A DNA stretch of 64,000 bases from Parasponia andersonii (taxonomy: Eukaryota; Streptophyta; Magnoliopsida; Rosales; Cannabaceae): positions 577,542-641,541 of the forward strand of contig JXTB01000142.1 of the NCBI GenBank assembly GCA_002914805.1. The letters are read 5' to 3'. Numbering within the stretch: the stretch's first letter is position 1; each line of letters starts with the position of its first letter. Below are positions 1 through 10,836 of this stretch, one piece after another. The notes under the pieces were generated by a model, which saw nothing but the letters and a program-made list of their open reading frames with translations, was not told the DNA's origin and did not search any database. The position numbers and the translations under genes were made by a program.

Positions 1-1380
1 TGTGGAATTGAAGCTCCTTTGATAAGTTGATTTTTCGCAAGAGGACGATCGAGTGCTTGGAATTGGTTCTTGACCCTCTGGATGATCGTCAACGACGCCT
101 TGAGGATTCAATAATATGGTATCGCTATTCTTATGAGGTAGGGATTCGGTTACCTTCGCTTTATACTATTTTCGAATAAAACTTATTTTCTGCAATATAT
201 GAGAACAAATGTGGTTTTTGGTTTTCTTGAACATATATGATAGACTGTGATGGTACGATATATATATATATATACTGTATTGCTCTAGAGATTTTTCTGA
301 GTGCAGGTTATTTTTGGTATATCAAAAATAGGGCTATTGTGCTGCCCATTTTTCTACAAAAACCTTATATACTATTTTACTAAAAAACCAGAGTACAATT
401 ATTTTCATACTTCAGTTCTGTGTTGCACGTGTCATAAGATCATACATGAGCACCGTGTTAGCATCGTGGGTTTATAGTGTGGCGTTGCGTGCCCCACCGT
501 CAGTGTAGAGTCTATAAACTCGCGTGGGGTTTTGTTACTTCTGATTATCTCTCCATTTGGCAGGCGTAGACAATTCGGTTGCCCCTGTAGGTTTGGTAGG
601 CGACATATGGGGGTCCCCTTCGGGTATAGGCCTAGGTGTCAGGCAGGCTATTAGGTACACTTAATGTGATCATCCTGGGTTTCCACATATGAGAGGATAT
701 GAGCTCATGAGTATGGGTTGATTTGTGTCATGTGCATCTAAATTGAATGGTTTTTATTATATTGATTTATTTATACATATACGTGACGATTTCTAGTTTT
801 GGATTATTATATATATATATATATATGTATTGGATTTAAACTAACCATGCAGGAGCTTTCTATCACTAAAATATTTTCGATCGAGATAATTGTTTTTCCT
901 ACTGGGCATTTTATGCTCATTCCGTTTCTCCCTTCCTCAGGTGGTGTCCTGTGAGATCTTGGAGATCAAGAGGAGTAAGAGGCTATTGGGATTGTAGTTC
1001 GTTATCTTGGTAATGCTTGAAGTATGTTGTTGTGGTGTTTGGATTGTTTAAGTTTTGTTTTAGTATTGAACCAATATTACTGCTTTCTATTTTTGTCTGT
1101 GAACTCATATATGCCATTCTGGTGCCTGTTCTAATGTGGATGATGGTGATGCTTGAACATATATTTGATTTACGTTCTTTTCGGTATTTATTCAATCTAT
1201 GTTTAATGGTGTATACGAACTGTGGGAGAGGTTCACTAGATGGAATTCTAAGTATTTTATTTTATTTAAAATAGAATTTTTATAAAATTAAACTTTTCAG
1301 CCATTTTCAAATAAATTAAGGAATTTTTCATCCTTGCGAAATTCTCCTTCTGCCACTAGCCTAGGTTTTGAGTTGTGACA
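1..1380 (+). mobile_element. 3' part of a long LTR (family A)
   Basis: The stretch ends in TTGTGACA and shares a diagnostic GC-richer block (about 480-690, with 'tttggtaggcgaca' and 'gtgtcaggcaggctatta') with the inverse complement of 63221-64000 and, more distantly, with 56750-56940 in the solo LTR at 55445-57720. The left end lies outside the window. No coding sequence of its own is seen; the short open frames around 983-1274 overlap on opposite strands and look accidental. Whether it is a solo LTR or part of a full element cannot be told, because no clear PBS or polypurine tract follows position 1380. Confidence 0.6.
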
Positions 1381-1387
1381 GAATGGA

Positions 1388-1490
1388 CCTCAATTAGTAA
1401 TATGTAACAGCACATTTTAAAAGGTCATTTTTTACTTTCTAAATATGCCTCAATTGATAATGTATAACAGCTCATTTTAAAAGGTTATTA
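1388..1490. repeat. Two-copy tandem repeat, about 60 bp unit
   Basis: The segment starting cctcaattagtaatatgtaac at 1388 is repeated with substitutions from 1448 (cctcaattgataatgtataac), both running into 'cattttaaaaggt'. It sits directly after the LTR end. Confidence 0.6.
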
Positions 1491-1495
1491 ATTTC

Positions 1496-2024
1496 TGTAA
1501 CACCCAAAAATATTTGGCTTTTATTTAGATAAGTACCAAAATATTTTTCTAGCTTTATGGAAAGGTTTATACCTGGTTCTCCCATGAAGCCTATAAAAAC
1601 AAAGCTCTCCTTCACTTACTTACACACCAAAAACATTCTAATATCTCATTTTTCTCTAGTTTCCTCTGCAGCGATTAGCTTGAGTTAGTGGCTAGTTACA
1701 AGTATTTTGGGTATTCGAGTTTTCCTCTTTGGTGTGGTCGAGCTCTTAGGTGATCGAGCACTCTTGTAGTGGTTCACGTGGTCTTTGTGATAGAGTTTGG
1801 GCACAACTCAGTACGTTAGGAGTAGTAAGTTAGTGTAATATTACTATTCATAAACCGTTCTATCATTAGAAACAAACGTCATCAGTAGTCCTTGTTGCGC
1901 CCCTCTCTGGTATAGGTTATTTTTCTCATTTATCTTTAGGAAAAAAAAGTTTTTCCTTTTAAATTTTTGTGTACCAAAATTAAAATTAAGAAAAAAACCC
2001 ATAAGAAAGAAAAGAAAAAGGTAT
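1496..2024 (+). mobile_element. Possible truncated LTR start (TGTAACACCC)
   Basis: TGTAACACCC at 1496-1505 is a common plant LTR beginning, and a TATA box (TATAAAA, 1592-1598) follows about 90 bp later with a CT- and CA-rich leader, as in an LTR promoter. The copia element inserted near 2025 cuts it off and I could not find its other end. This is inference from signals only; no second copy is visible in the window. Confidence 0.3.
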
Positions 2025-2245
2025 TAAGGTTATCAACAAAGTATATTTTTCTATATTGAATGGTACAAAGTATAGCTGAGTATAAATAGGGCAACCCAAC
2101 TAGAAAACATAAAGACAAAATCAGTCATAAAATAGGGAGACAAAAAGACAAGAAAATATTACTAAAACAAGGAGTAAATAAAATATTTGAAACCCAATAA
2201 AGTATCTCCTGAAGATCAGATATAATTTGGTCTTTGTCCCCAACA
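2025..2245 (-). repeat. 3' LTR of copia element 1
   Basis: Aligns along its length with 6607-6805 (shared blocks such as 'gtatatttttctatattgaa' and 'aactagaaaacataaagaca'). Read on the minus strand it begins TGTTGGGG and ends CCTTA where the other LTR ends CCTCA. It is about 20 bp longer than the 5' LTR because of extra sequence near 2195-2240. Confidence 0.85.
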
Positions 2246-2253
2246 CTACCAAC

Positions 2254-2266
2254 GTTCCCCCTTAAG
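2254..2266 (-). other. Polypurine tract of copia element 1
   Basis: On the minus strand CTTAAGGGGGAAC lies immediately upstream of the 3' LTR, the place where plus-strand DNA synthesis is primed. Position and composition fit copia elements. Confidence 0.6.
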
Positions 2267-2269
2267 CTG

Positions 2270-3760
2270 GTAAGTAGATGTCACATATTCCCAGCTTGGA
2301 TACTAAATCTTCAAAGGTAGCAACTAGAACTCCTTTAATGAAAACATCAACTATCTGTTGATGACTTTTCACAAAAGGGATTTTGATTTGACCATTTTTA
2401 ATTTTTTTTTAATGAATTATCAGTCCACTTCAACATGTTTGGTACGGCTATGTTGAACAGGATTATGGGCAATATTAAGTGGGGCCTTATTGTCACAAAA
2501 TACCTTCATTGGTAAGATTGGTTCTAGTTTAAGTTCCTTTAGAAGCATTTGAATCTATAAAACCTCACATATCCCTTTATCCATAGCCTTATGCTCAGCT
2601 TCTGCACTAGATCTAGCCACCATGTATTATTTCTTGCTCTTCTAGGTAACTAGGTTCTCTCTTACGAAGGTATAATAGCCTGATGTAGATTTTCTGTCTG
2701 TAATTGAATCAACCTAGTCTGCATCAGTGTAAACTTCAACCAAGAAGTGATCATTTTTCTTGAATAGTAGCCCCTTTCTCGGAGTAGATTTTAGATATCT
2801 CAAAATTCTTTGGACAACTTCCATATGACATTCTATTGGTGAGTGCATAAACTGTCTAACTACTCCTATTGAATATGCTATGTCTAGTCATGTATAAGAG
2901 AGGTAGATTAGCTAATATGCTATGTCTAGTCATGTATAAGAGAGGTAGATTAGCTTCCTAACAAGTCTCTAGTACCTTCCTTTGTTAACAGGATTTCCTT
3001 CATTATTAAGTCCTAATCTATGATTCGGATCTATTAGGGTAGCTACTGGTTTGCTTCCTAAAGTTTCTACTTCTATAAGTAAGTCAAGAACATATTTTAT
3101 TTGTGAGACAAATAGATGATTAGAGGTTCTTGCCACTTCCATTCTCAGAAAGTACCTAAGATTCCCCAAGTCTTTTATTTTAAACTCTTTTTCCAGTTGA
3201 GTCTTCATTTCTTTTATTTCTTCAGCATCATTCCCAGTCATATAATAATATTGTCAATATAGACAATAAGTATGGTGATATTCTTTTGTGAAAAGTACTT
3301 CAAAAATAGTGTATGATCCCCTTGACCCTGTGTAAAGCCATGTTTTTTCAAAAATTAAGAAAATCTTTCAAACCAAGCTCTTAGTGACTGTTTTAGGGCA
3401 TACAAGGATTTCTTCAATCTACAGACTTTTCCTCTCCTTGAATCTTCAAATCCTCGAGGTAGATCCATGTAGACTTCCTCTTTAAGAGTGCCATGAAGGA
3501 ATGCATTCTTCACATCAAATTGACATAAAGGCTAATTGAAATTAACAGCAAGAGAGAACAAAATTCTTATTGAGTTCATCTTGGCAACCAGAGCAAAGGT
3601 CTCTTGGTAATCTATTCTGTAAGTCTTGGTAAATCCCTTTACTATCAATCTTGCTTTACACCTCTCAGTTGACCCATTAGCTTTGTATTTCACAGTGAAG
3701 ATCCATTTGCATCCTACGGTCCTCTTTCCTTTTCGCAGATCTACTATATCCTAAGTTTCA
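2270..3760 (-). pseudogene. Copia reverse transcriptase and RNase H (broken)
   Basis: Minus-strand translation gives the copia reverse transcriptase core, including a 'KWIFTVKYKANGS' block, '[18 protein letters not shown]' and '[13 protein letters not shown]'. The catalytic YVDD box reads YIDN, so the second aspartate is lost. The thumb segment at 2969-3241 is open. The RNase H part follows (2280-2950) with 'VYTDADLVDSITDRKSTSGY' and 'ARSSAEAEHKAM', ending with the usual C-terminal 'KLGICDIY' block just before the polypurine tract. Several in-frame stops and frameshifts plus a 42-bp in-frame duplication (2872-2954) are present. It cannot produce an active enzyme. Confidence 0.85.
2872..2954. 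repeat. 42-bp tandem duplication inside copia RNase H
   Basis: The 42 bases from 2872 (aatatgctatgtctagtcat...) are repeated perfectly from 2914. A length of 14 codons keeps the frame. This is a local slippage-type duplication in a dead element. Confidence 0.9.
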
Positions 3761-4080
3761 TTCTTTTCAAGAGCATTGATCTCCTCAAGAAATACTCCTC
3801 TCCACTTCTCGTCATTCCATGCTTCTACAACATTAGTGGAGATCTGTTTTGTGGAGAGGTAAGAAGTAAAAGCCTAAAATGAGGACTTAAGTCGATGATA
3901 GGATATAAAATTAGAGATGGGATGTTTAGTAGTATAAGAACTAACTCGCTTTCTGATAGTGATAGGAATATCCAAATTAGTATCAAACAATAACCAAGAA
4001 GTAAAGGGATTTTGTGTTATACCTGACTCGGGAACCCCCAAGTTGCTCAATTTCCAACTCCGGAGTTAAAGATCTAGCAT

Positions 4081-4081
<1 letters not shown>

Positions 4082-4111
<30 letters not shown>
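4082..4111. repeat. (GA)n microsatellite
   Basis: An uninterrupted run of about 14 GA units inside the copia element. Confidence 0.95.
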
Positions 4112-4299
4112 TCAGGTTGTATACCTCTTGTTGATCTTCTTCTTGAGTAAACCAGAGAACTCTTTTATTGGACAACTTTTGTGTCGATTTCTTCTTGATG
4201 AATTTGTGGCTCTGCTTAAGGAGTCTATGGATTTGTTTCTGTGTCTAGTTGCTAGAAAAACACAAGATCAACATACAGTAGATCTTCTCTATCCCTAAT

Positions 4300-4975
4300 C
4301 TCCCCCTGAAGATCCGTGGTATGCAGCTATAAGAATAACATCACTCTAAAAATATTTAGACATATTCCTAGTAAACAATAAACTCCTAGCCACCTCACGT
4401 ATGTGTCTATTCTTTCTTTCTGCTACCCCATTTTATTGAAGAATATTAATACAAGAATACTTGTGTAAAATCCCATTTTTGTCTAAGTATGTTCCGATAT
4501 ATTCATTAAAATATTCTCCTCCATTGTCCGATCTAAGTACTTGAATGTTTGACTGAAATTGAATTTTAATCATCATGTGAAGGGTCTGAAAGATATTGGC
4601 TACTTCTGATATTTTTCAAAGTAAATATATCCAATTTGTACGAGTACAATCATCAATAAAGATGATAAACTATCTAAAGCCAAACATAAATTGAATCCTA
4701 GAAGGACCCTAAACATCACTATGGACAATGGTGAAAGGAAAAGATGAAATTGTACTGCTCATTAGAAATGGAACACGATGACTCTTAGATAGCTCACAAA
4801 ATACACATTGAAAAATGGAAACATCTAAACCATAAAACAAATCAGGATGTAAGATCTTAAGGGATTTAAAGTTTGGGTGACCAGATCGAAAATGTAAAAG
4901 CCATATCATTTTTTCTCTATCCTTACATGTTGTGTAAGCTTGAGTTGTCTCCTTTCCAGGTTCAAGGTAGTACAA
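4300..4975 (-). pseudogene. Copia GAG-pre-integrase and integrase (broken)
   Basis: The open piece at 4709-4975 contains the GAG-pre-integrase zinc-binding pattern: 'WLLHFRSGHPNFKSLKIL' followed by 'CVFCELSKSHRVPF' (H...H, C-x2-C). It runs into 'HSDV', then a stop where copia integrases have tryptophan (TGG to TAG). Further integrase core sequence ('FIIFIDDCTR') continues towards lower coordinates with more stops. Family knowledge: the domain binds and joins cDNA ends to host DNA. Confidence 0.8.
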
Positions 4976-5064
4976 CCTTTCTCTCTCTTTACTACTTTTA
5001 ATCTCTTTTCCTGAGGTTAGATCCTAAAACACACAATGAATGGGAAAGAATGTTACAAAACAAT

Positions 5065-5307
5065 TTAGTGTTTTAGTAACTTTGCTAATTGATAACAAAC
5101 AAGATATTTTGGGGACATAGAGTACATGAGAGAGAGAGACATGTCATTGGTTATGAACATAGAACCTTTTTCATGAATAGGGACAAATGACCCATCAGCA
5201 AGCTTAATCTTATCCTTGCCAAAACATGGATCATAAGTTAGAAAATTGTAGGAGTTAACCATCATATGGTCTGTTGCACTTGAGTCTATTATCCAAGGCT
5301 TAGACAT
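5065..5307 (-). pseudogene. Copia aspartic protease (broken)
   Basis: The translation includes 'WIIDSSATDHMM', the protease active-site block of plant copia elements (normally D-S-G-A-T-D-H-M); here the glycine is serine. The open stretch is about 80 residues and ends in a frameshift. In an intact element the protease would cleave the Gag-Pol polyprotein in the virus-like particle. Confidence 0.8.
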
Positions 5308-5589
5308 TCTACTGAGAAGAGCAATAAGTATTGTTCCTGACTGAGCAAAGTGACCAACAGTATTTGCAACCTTATTTAGGGAGTTTAAAGGCCTAAGTGA
5401 CCTAGTTCCCCTAGCAAATGGTAGAGAGCATCCAACTGGTCTTTAATGAAAGGTTTGTCAATATTTTGGACACTTCCTTCTTCAGTTATAGCTTGGTACG
5501 CTATTCTCCTTTATGGACAACTGTCTTTGTCTCCATTTGAAGTTTTTCCATTCAGCTTCCAACATGTCTGCCTTATATGTCTAGGTTTA

Positions 5590-6395
5590 TTATAGTAGTC
5601 ACACCATCAAGAATCTATTTCTCCCTTCTTGTTTCTATTTTGGCCGCCACCATCATAGGGATTGAATTTTTTAAACTCAAATTTCAGGGCTCTGACGTCA
5701 ACCGAAAGTTCAGCTGAGGTAGTTCTTGTGAGGACTACTTTTCTATTTTCTTCATTAGTAGCATATAAAAAACACTCTTCCAAGAAGGAAAAAGGCTTTT
5801 TGCCAAGAACACACCCACTCACTTCATCAAATTCAGAATTTACACCAACCAAGAATTCAAATACTCAATCTCGTTCCATCATTTCAACTAGTTATTTTGC
5901 ATCTTTGAGATCTTTCATTTAACAGTATTGATGGAAATCTAATTCCTACCATAATCCTTGTAAGATATTGAAGTATTCAATCACAGAGGAGCTGCCTTGT
6001 TTTATGTTATGAATCTTCCGTTTGTTTCGAAAATTCTTGGTGCACTACCCTTCTTTGAATATGATCGAGTCACACTATCCCAAACTTGTTTGGCTGTAAA
6101 GTAGTATAAGCAAGTTTTTTCTGATTGCTAGCTCCATTGAATTAGTCAGCCAAGTCATGATTTGGGAATTTTCGACTTCCCATGAATCATAAGATGGATC
6201 AGCTTCTTATGGTTCCTTCATGGTGCACCGAAGATATCTCATTTTTCCCTTGCTTTTGAAAAATAATTGGATTGAATGAGACCATTCTAAAAAAAATTTT
6301 CCATTGAGTTTTTCTGTTGTAATCTGAAGAGTGGGATTTTTAAAATGAATAATCAGTTTGATCACTGTTTGGGCATATTGCTTTGGGTCAGCCAT
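5590..6395 (-). pseudogene. Copia gag (broken)
   Basis: Starts with 'MADPKQYAQTVIKLI', followed by the copia gag N-terminal pattern 'LNGKFFLEWSHSIQLFF' (residues about 30-46). A second open piece at 5607-5852 has 'EFDEVSGCVLGKKPF' and 'GGGQNRNKKGEI', typical of the gag C-terminal part before the zinc knuckle. Stops and frameshifts separate the pieces. The start codon at 6395 lies about 200 bp after the PBS, as expected. Confidence 0.8.
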
Positions 6396-6591
6396 ATTTT
6401 AGAAGTAAAAAACAAATCTGGAAAATAATGGAACTTATACTAGATAAAGAAAATAACAATAGATTTCTTGAAAAAAGAAAGCGAAAAAATACTCAGAAAA
6501 AAATGCTCTATTTTGGGTCTCAAAAATAGAGGAGAATAGAGCACAATACTTTAGCTATGAAGGCTGAAAGAAAATACAGGAAGAATGACCT

Positions 6592-6603
6592 GCTCCGATA
6601 CTA
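6592..6603 (-). other. Primer binding site (initiator tRNA-Met type)
   Basis: Minus-strand TAGTATCGGAGC lies 3 bp after the end of the 5' LTR. It matches the canonical copia PBS TGGTATCAGAGC at 10 of 12 positions, so the primer was probably initiator methionine tRNA. Confidence 0.7.
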
Positions 6604-6606
6604 TAT

Positions 6607-6805
6607 TGAGGTTATCAACGAAGTATATTTTTCTATATTGAATTGTATAAAGTGTAGTTGAATATAAATAAGACAATCTAACTAGAAAACATAAAGACAA
6701 AATTAGCTATAAAATAGGGAGACAAGAAGACAAGAAAACATCACTAAAACAAGAAGTAAATAAAATATTTGAAGCCCTGAAGGCCAGTTATAATCTTCCC
6801 CAACA
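6607..6805 (-). repeat. 5' LTR of copia element 1
   Basis: Minus-strand boundaries TGTTGGGG...CCTCA, 199 bp, homologous to 2025-2245. The PBS follows 3 bp downstream in element direction. Confidence 0.85.
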
Positions 6806-6812
6806 CTACTAA

Positions 6813-8560
6813 CAAAAGGGAAAAAAAAAAAAAAAAAGGAAGAAGAAGAAAGAAAGAAAGACGAGAAAAATCAATTTCTTTTCTTTATATATTCATACAT
6901 TAGTACAAAATGAGAAGCTAAGGATGCAATCCCAACTAGTATGCTCAAAATCTTCATATAAGTTCTCTTTCAAAAAATAAAATATAACAATAATACTTAA
7001 CAAAAATGATCAAGTACGTGAGCATTTCTTTTAGGGCAAAAATGCCGCCTATGTGGGAAATTTTGGCCAAGTTGTCATATTCTTCACAATAAACTTACGA
7101 TTTTGTGCCTTCTTAGGAATTGCATGCTACAATATTTTTCTACATTTTTTTGGGCAACGTTTTCTACATTTTTGTTTCAACTAAATATAAAATATAATTG
7201 TTCTAAAAAAAGATAAAATAGAAATAAATTTTGCCTCGTTTAGTTGGCAGATGGGATGATATTGAAATTTGAAAAGATGATCACTTTAGAATTGGATAAG
7301 AAATGATTGGAAGAGATTTTGTTTATTGCTAATTTGCTTTGTATGTTTGGTGCATTATCCGAAAATGAAGGATTGAAAAAAGGAAATTATCACATTCTTA
7401 ATTCATATGTTGATACACAAGTAGTCGATTTAGATTACTATAATAAGCTATAAATCATGGATGTCCATGAGTTTAGATTTTTAATTCTATTTGGAGCATA
7501 ATTTAGTTAAATAACTCATACTTGATATCTGAGATTCTAAAGTGGGAACAAAAAAAAAAAGAGAAATATAAATATTAACTTTACGAAATTAGTTAGTGAA
7601 ATGGTAACTCCTATCCCTACGAAGCAATTATAGATATACTGATAAAGTACAAATAAAAAATAAAAAGGTCTATAGAGAGGAGAGAAGGAAAGCATAGCTA
7701 ATAGCTAATGAGGCAATAGAGAAGATAGACAGTTGAGAGACGCCGAGTGATGAGCGACTGTGAGGTACTTAAAAGAGGAGAGAGAAATCAAGGAAAAACA
7801 AAAACGAAACAAAAAAAAAGGCAAAGATGCCTAATGCGAATTGAGATAATAATCGCCAGTTTGGCGAGCAACATGCAATTAAGAAGTGTGTAGTAAAACT
7901 ATAAACATTGTGTATATAGAATTAATATTTTAATAAATTTGCAAAATGGAAGTAAAATCAATTTTATAGAAACAACTATGTTCTTAAACTCTACTCAAAA
8001 TATCTGTTACAATTCTCTTTTCCTACTTTTCTCAACCTCTGAAAGTAGTCCTCCAATAGAAATCCCAAACTGACCCTAAAGAGAGAGAGAGAGAGAGAGG
8101 GATGCAAGTGAAGGACGGGGACCTAACAGAAAAGAGATAAACTGCCAGAGCTATAAATGAGGGACCTATGAGAAGAGGTGAAAGAGAAAAGATGCTTCCA
8201 AGTATCCACAAAGAGGTGAGAGAAGAAGATGCTTCGTAAGTATCCAAGAGAGAGAAACGCAGAGAGAGAGAGAGTAAGAAATGAAAGGATATCTAGAGAA
8301 TGCTTAAGTTGGTACAACAGACCCCACCAATTCAACGAGTATAGCTTGTCATTGTTATGGCATTGTTTTGGTGGATGGGATTGATAGATTCCTAAAATTA
8401 GTTAAATGGGTACGTCTTAAAAAAACATAACAAATTTGATTAAGCTAATTTCACTAAATTTCTTTACTCTCTCTTTCCTTTTTCTAGCTGAATGGTTCAA
8501 CTCAATTTCGAATAAGCATATAAGCGCACAACTAAAGTACTCTATAATTATGTAAACAGA
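6813..8560. other. Gene-free AT-rich stretch
   Basis: I see no gene here. It has an A-rich/GAA-rich tract (6819-6870) directly after the copia element, and a (GA)n run at 8082-8100. The short open frames at 8032-8335 on the minus strand are only the CT-rich complement of GA tracts. Confidence 0.6.
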
Positions 8561-8568
8561 ACGGCTAA

Positions 8569-8574
8569 TTTATT
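8569..8574 (-). terminator. Candidate poly(A) signal of the RING gene
   Basis: AATAAA on the minus strand about 510 bp after the stop codon. The stretch between (8575-9086) is less AT-rich than the flanking DNA and fits a 3'UTR. A cDNA end would decide. Confidence 0.35.
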
Positions 8575-9086
8575 ATAGTCTGTGTTTAAACGGGAAAGTG
8601 CTAAAGGGACAGTGCACCAACCACTTCTATGGTTCCACCCAATTGCCCGGAGGAGACCTGACTGGCAGGCATGAAGGCTTCAAAGGGACAGTTCCAATCT
8701 GACTTTCTCTGGTCATAAACATATTCCTAAAAATCATAATCATACCAGTAGGCTCGCTGATACAAAACCAATGAACTGAAGCAGTCACCAAATCTCCAAA
8801 TCGAGTCAACGACGGAAACAAAACCAAGAAAATCAAATTAAGATTCGAGAAACATTCATTCATTCTGTAAAAATGTCAACTATCTTTCAAAACAAATTGC
8901 AGCCCCTTTAAAGCCAGCTCAACATTTACATGAAGTCAACCAAGCTTCTACTGACCTTAAAGCTACATTATCACAGTATATATAGCACTAGAACATACCA
9001 CATTCAAGCATTTCCACACCAAACTTCCTCACCGAGCATTATTTTGTATGTCAAAATGCAACTAAGCAAGGAAAACAACAAAAGCA

Positions 9087-10091
9087 TTAGCAATCAAAAG
9101 GCCAACCAGAGTAACTCATCTCATGTTCATGGGTGGGGGTGGTTGATGAGCTGTTTCCTCCAGTTTCAGAATTGTGACGAGTGTTTAGATTTGATGAACG
9201 GAATGGCCACAAATATGAAAGAGGATTCCTCCTTCCATAGTTCTGGCGACCACTCTCCCTACTAGTAGAGCTATTACCATCTATGTTGTTGCTGCTGCTG
9301 CTGCTGCTGCTGCTACTACCATTCCCTCCAACCCAACTTCGACTACTGCCAGAACTACCAGCCCGGCCATGAGGGGGCAGCTCAACACGGCAGACAGGGC
9401 ATGAATTGTGCTGAACCAGCCAAGGAACAATACAATCAGAGTGATAAATGTGGTTACAAGGCATCTCCCTAGCTTCAGATCCCAACTCAAATTTTTCTTT
9501 ACAGACAGGACAATGCAAGTCAGTACGAAGATGCGCATGCGTGATCTTGATAGTGGGCATCGCATCAATTGATGAACGAGCTGCTGGAGGAGGACCACGC
9601 CGATCATTCATAGTCAGCTGTTCAATCAGTTCTTCCAGTCCTTGCCCAACAAAGTAATCACCAATGTCAGCTCGCCTATGTCCACTTCCCGAGCTGCCAC
9701 CACCACCAGAGAATGCTAAACCAGGAATTTGACCATGAAACACTAGAAAAGGAGTAGAATTGGGGAGACCCCAGTTCTGCTCAGGAACAGATCTTCCTCT
9801 AACATCATAGTTAGGATTTCTTCCAGCCATCCGATGTCTGACCGTATCTAAAACTCTTCGATCAGGACCACTTCGACCCAACAAGGCGAACATAAGATCG
9901 AAAATATCAGGCATTTGATTTTGAGGAACTTCCCCTGAATCGGGTATAAATTCTTGTTGCATCAGCCCATGCATCTCACCAAGCTCTTCCACAAAGCCTC
10001 CATAGCAGTAAGGGCAAACGGCGTCTCCACCTCGAAACACGAAGGTCCGACTGCACTGATAACACCAGTGTGTGTCTACACTACTCGACAT
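9087..10091 (-). CDS. RING-H2 E3 ubiquitin ligase, RHC1A-like
   Basis: One uninterrupted 334-residue frame. Residues 8-32 form an N-terminal zinc ribbon with C10, C13, C26 and C29 ('HWCYQCSRTF', 'CPYC'). Residues 194-234 form a canonical RING-H2 finger with C194, C197, C212, H214, H217, C220, C231 and C234 ('HCPVCKEKF', 'CNHIYHSDCIVPWL', 'SCPVC'). This architecture is that of the plant RHC1A/RING-zinc-ribbon E3 family, which passes ubiquitin from an E2 to substrates; substrate and pathway cannot be read from sequence. A glycine/serine-rich linker (127-137) precedes the helix before the finger. A polyserine run (259-267, encoded by an AGC repeat) and a low-complexity tail follow, ending 'SGWPFDC'. 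The length fits the family. The single coding exon is preceded by a predicted 5'UTR intron. Codon use and completeness suggest an active gene. Confidence 0.95.
   Translation of the reverse strand: MSSSVDTHWCYQCSRTFVFRGGDAVCPYCYGGFVEELGEMHGLMQQEFIPDSGEVPQNQMPDIFDLMFALLGRSGPDRRVLDTVRHRMAGRNPNYDVRGRSVPEQNWGLPNSTPFLVFHGQIPGLAFSGGGGSSGSGHRRADIGDYFVGQGLEELIEQLTMNDRRGPPPAARSSIDAMPTIKITHAHLRTDLHCPVCKEKFELGSEAREMPCNHIYHSDCIVPWLVQHNSCPVCRVELPPHGRAGSSGSSRSWVGGNGSSSSSSSSSNNIDGNSSTSRESGRQNYGRRNPLSYLWPFRSSNLNTRHNSETGGNSSSTTPTHEHEMSYSGWPFDC
9288..9313. repeat. (GCT)n microsatellite coding polyserine
   Basis: About nine trinucleotide units (AGC on the coding strand) within the RING ligase, encoding serines 259-267. 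A length-variable tract in frame. Confidence 0.9.
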
Positions 10092-10125
10092 CCTTCTAGT
10101 AACAATGAACTCTTAAAATCAAACA

Positions 10126-10736
10126 CTGAAGTCTCCTACCCGAATCAGTTTAACCTACCAAGCGACAGAACACAACGTCAAAAATGGAAATCAAAGCAGG
10201 AAAAGGGAATCAACATTCATACATCCGCCTTCCAGTCCCATTTCCAATTGAATTCCCTCAAATTACAGTAAACCCACTTAAAATTATAGCATGCGTATCA
10301 ATTTGAACGAAAAAATTATTGATTATCTTCTTTTTCGTATGCATACATATTAACAATATAAATCTCAAAAACAAAAAGAAAAAAATCAGCAACAGGCCAA
10401 GAAATATTAAAATTAAACCTAATATCATTAACAAAAGACTAAAATGACATAAAATTTCAATACTAAATTCCATTTAAGGAAACAATCAGAAACTAAATCC
10501 ACCAAAATTACCAAAATAAGCCAACTCAATTTTTTCCCCAAAAAAAAAAAAAGAAATCTGAAGTTAACGATTAAACCGATCCAGCAACACAAATTAAAAA
10601 TGAAAAAAATAAAAACATGGGAATTCAGAAAAAATACACATCAATAGTCGAAAAATTGAAAGAAAAAGCGAAAAGGAAAAACAAATTATTGGAGAGAGAG
10701 AGAGAGAGTGTGAGAGAGAGAGAGAGTGAGGATTAC
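10126..10736 (-). other. Predicted 5'UTR intron of the RING gene
   Basis: On the minus strand the donor CTAG|GTAATC lies at 10737/10736 in a CT-rich leader, and the acceptor ACTTCAG|TGTTT ends at 10126, 34 bp before the start codon. The 611-bp interval is AT-rich with stops in all frames. A leader intron before an intronless coding region is common in plant RING genes. RNA evidence is needed to confirm. Confidence 0.6.
10692..10726. repeat. (GA)n/(CT)n tracts at the leader intron donor
   Basis: Two GA runs separated by GTGT lie just inside the 5' end of the predicted leader intron; on the coding strand they read CT. Confidence 0.9.
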
Positions 10737-10803
10737 CTAGAGAGAGAGAAGAAAGTGCGTGTTAGTGTAAGTTAATTGTATTATGTAGAAGGAATATTAA
10801 TAT

Positions 10804-10810
10804 TTTTATA
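10804..10810 (-). promoter_or_regulatory. TATA box of the RING gene
   Basis: Minus-strand TATAAAA, followed by ATATTAATATTCC, stands about 30 bp before the presumed transcription start near 10775, which precedes the CT-rich leader exon (10737-10775). Confidence 0.5.
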
Positions 10811-10836
10811 GCTATATTTTCATATTTTGTTTAAAT

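Larger units (their letters stand above)
2025..6805 (-). mobile_element. Degenerate Ty1/copia retrotransposon
   Basis: A full-length but decayed copia element on the minus strand. Order in its own direction: 5' LTR (6607-6805), PBS, gag, protease, integrase, reverse transcriptase, RNase H, polypurine tract, 3' LTR (2025-2245). The domain order with integrase before reverse transcriptase is the copia hallmark. All reading frames carry stops and frameshifts. The two LTRs differ by many substitutions and an indel of about 20 bp, so this is an old insertion. A clear target-site duplication is not resolved; both flanks are A/G-rich (aaaagg at 2016-2021 and 6814-6819), which may or may not be one. 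Confidence 0.9.

Noticed and set aside
8930-9265. 111-codon plus-strand frame at the RING gene end
   Set aside because: Antisense shadow of the RING ligase C-terminus and 3'UTR.
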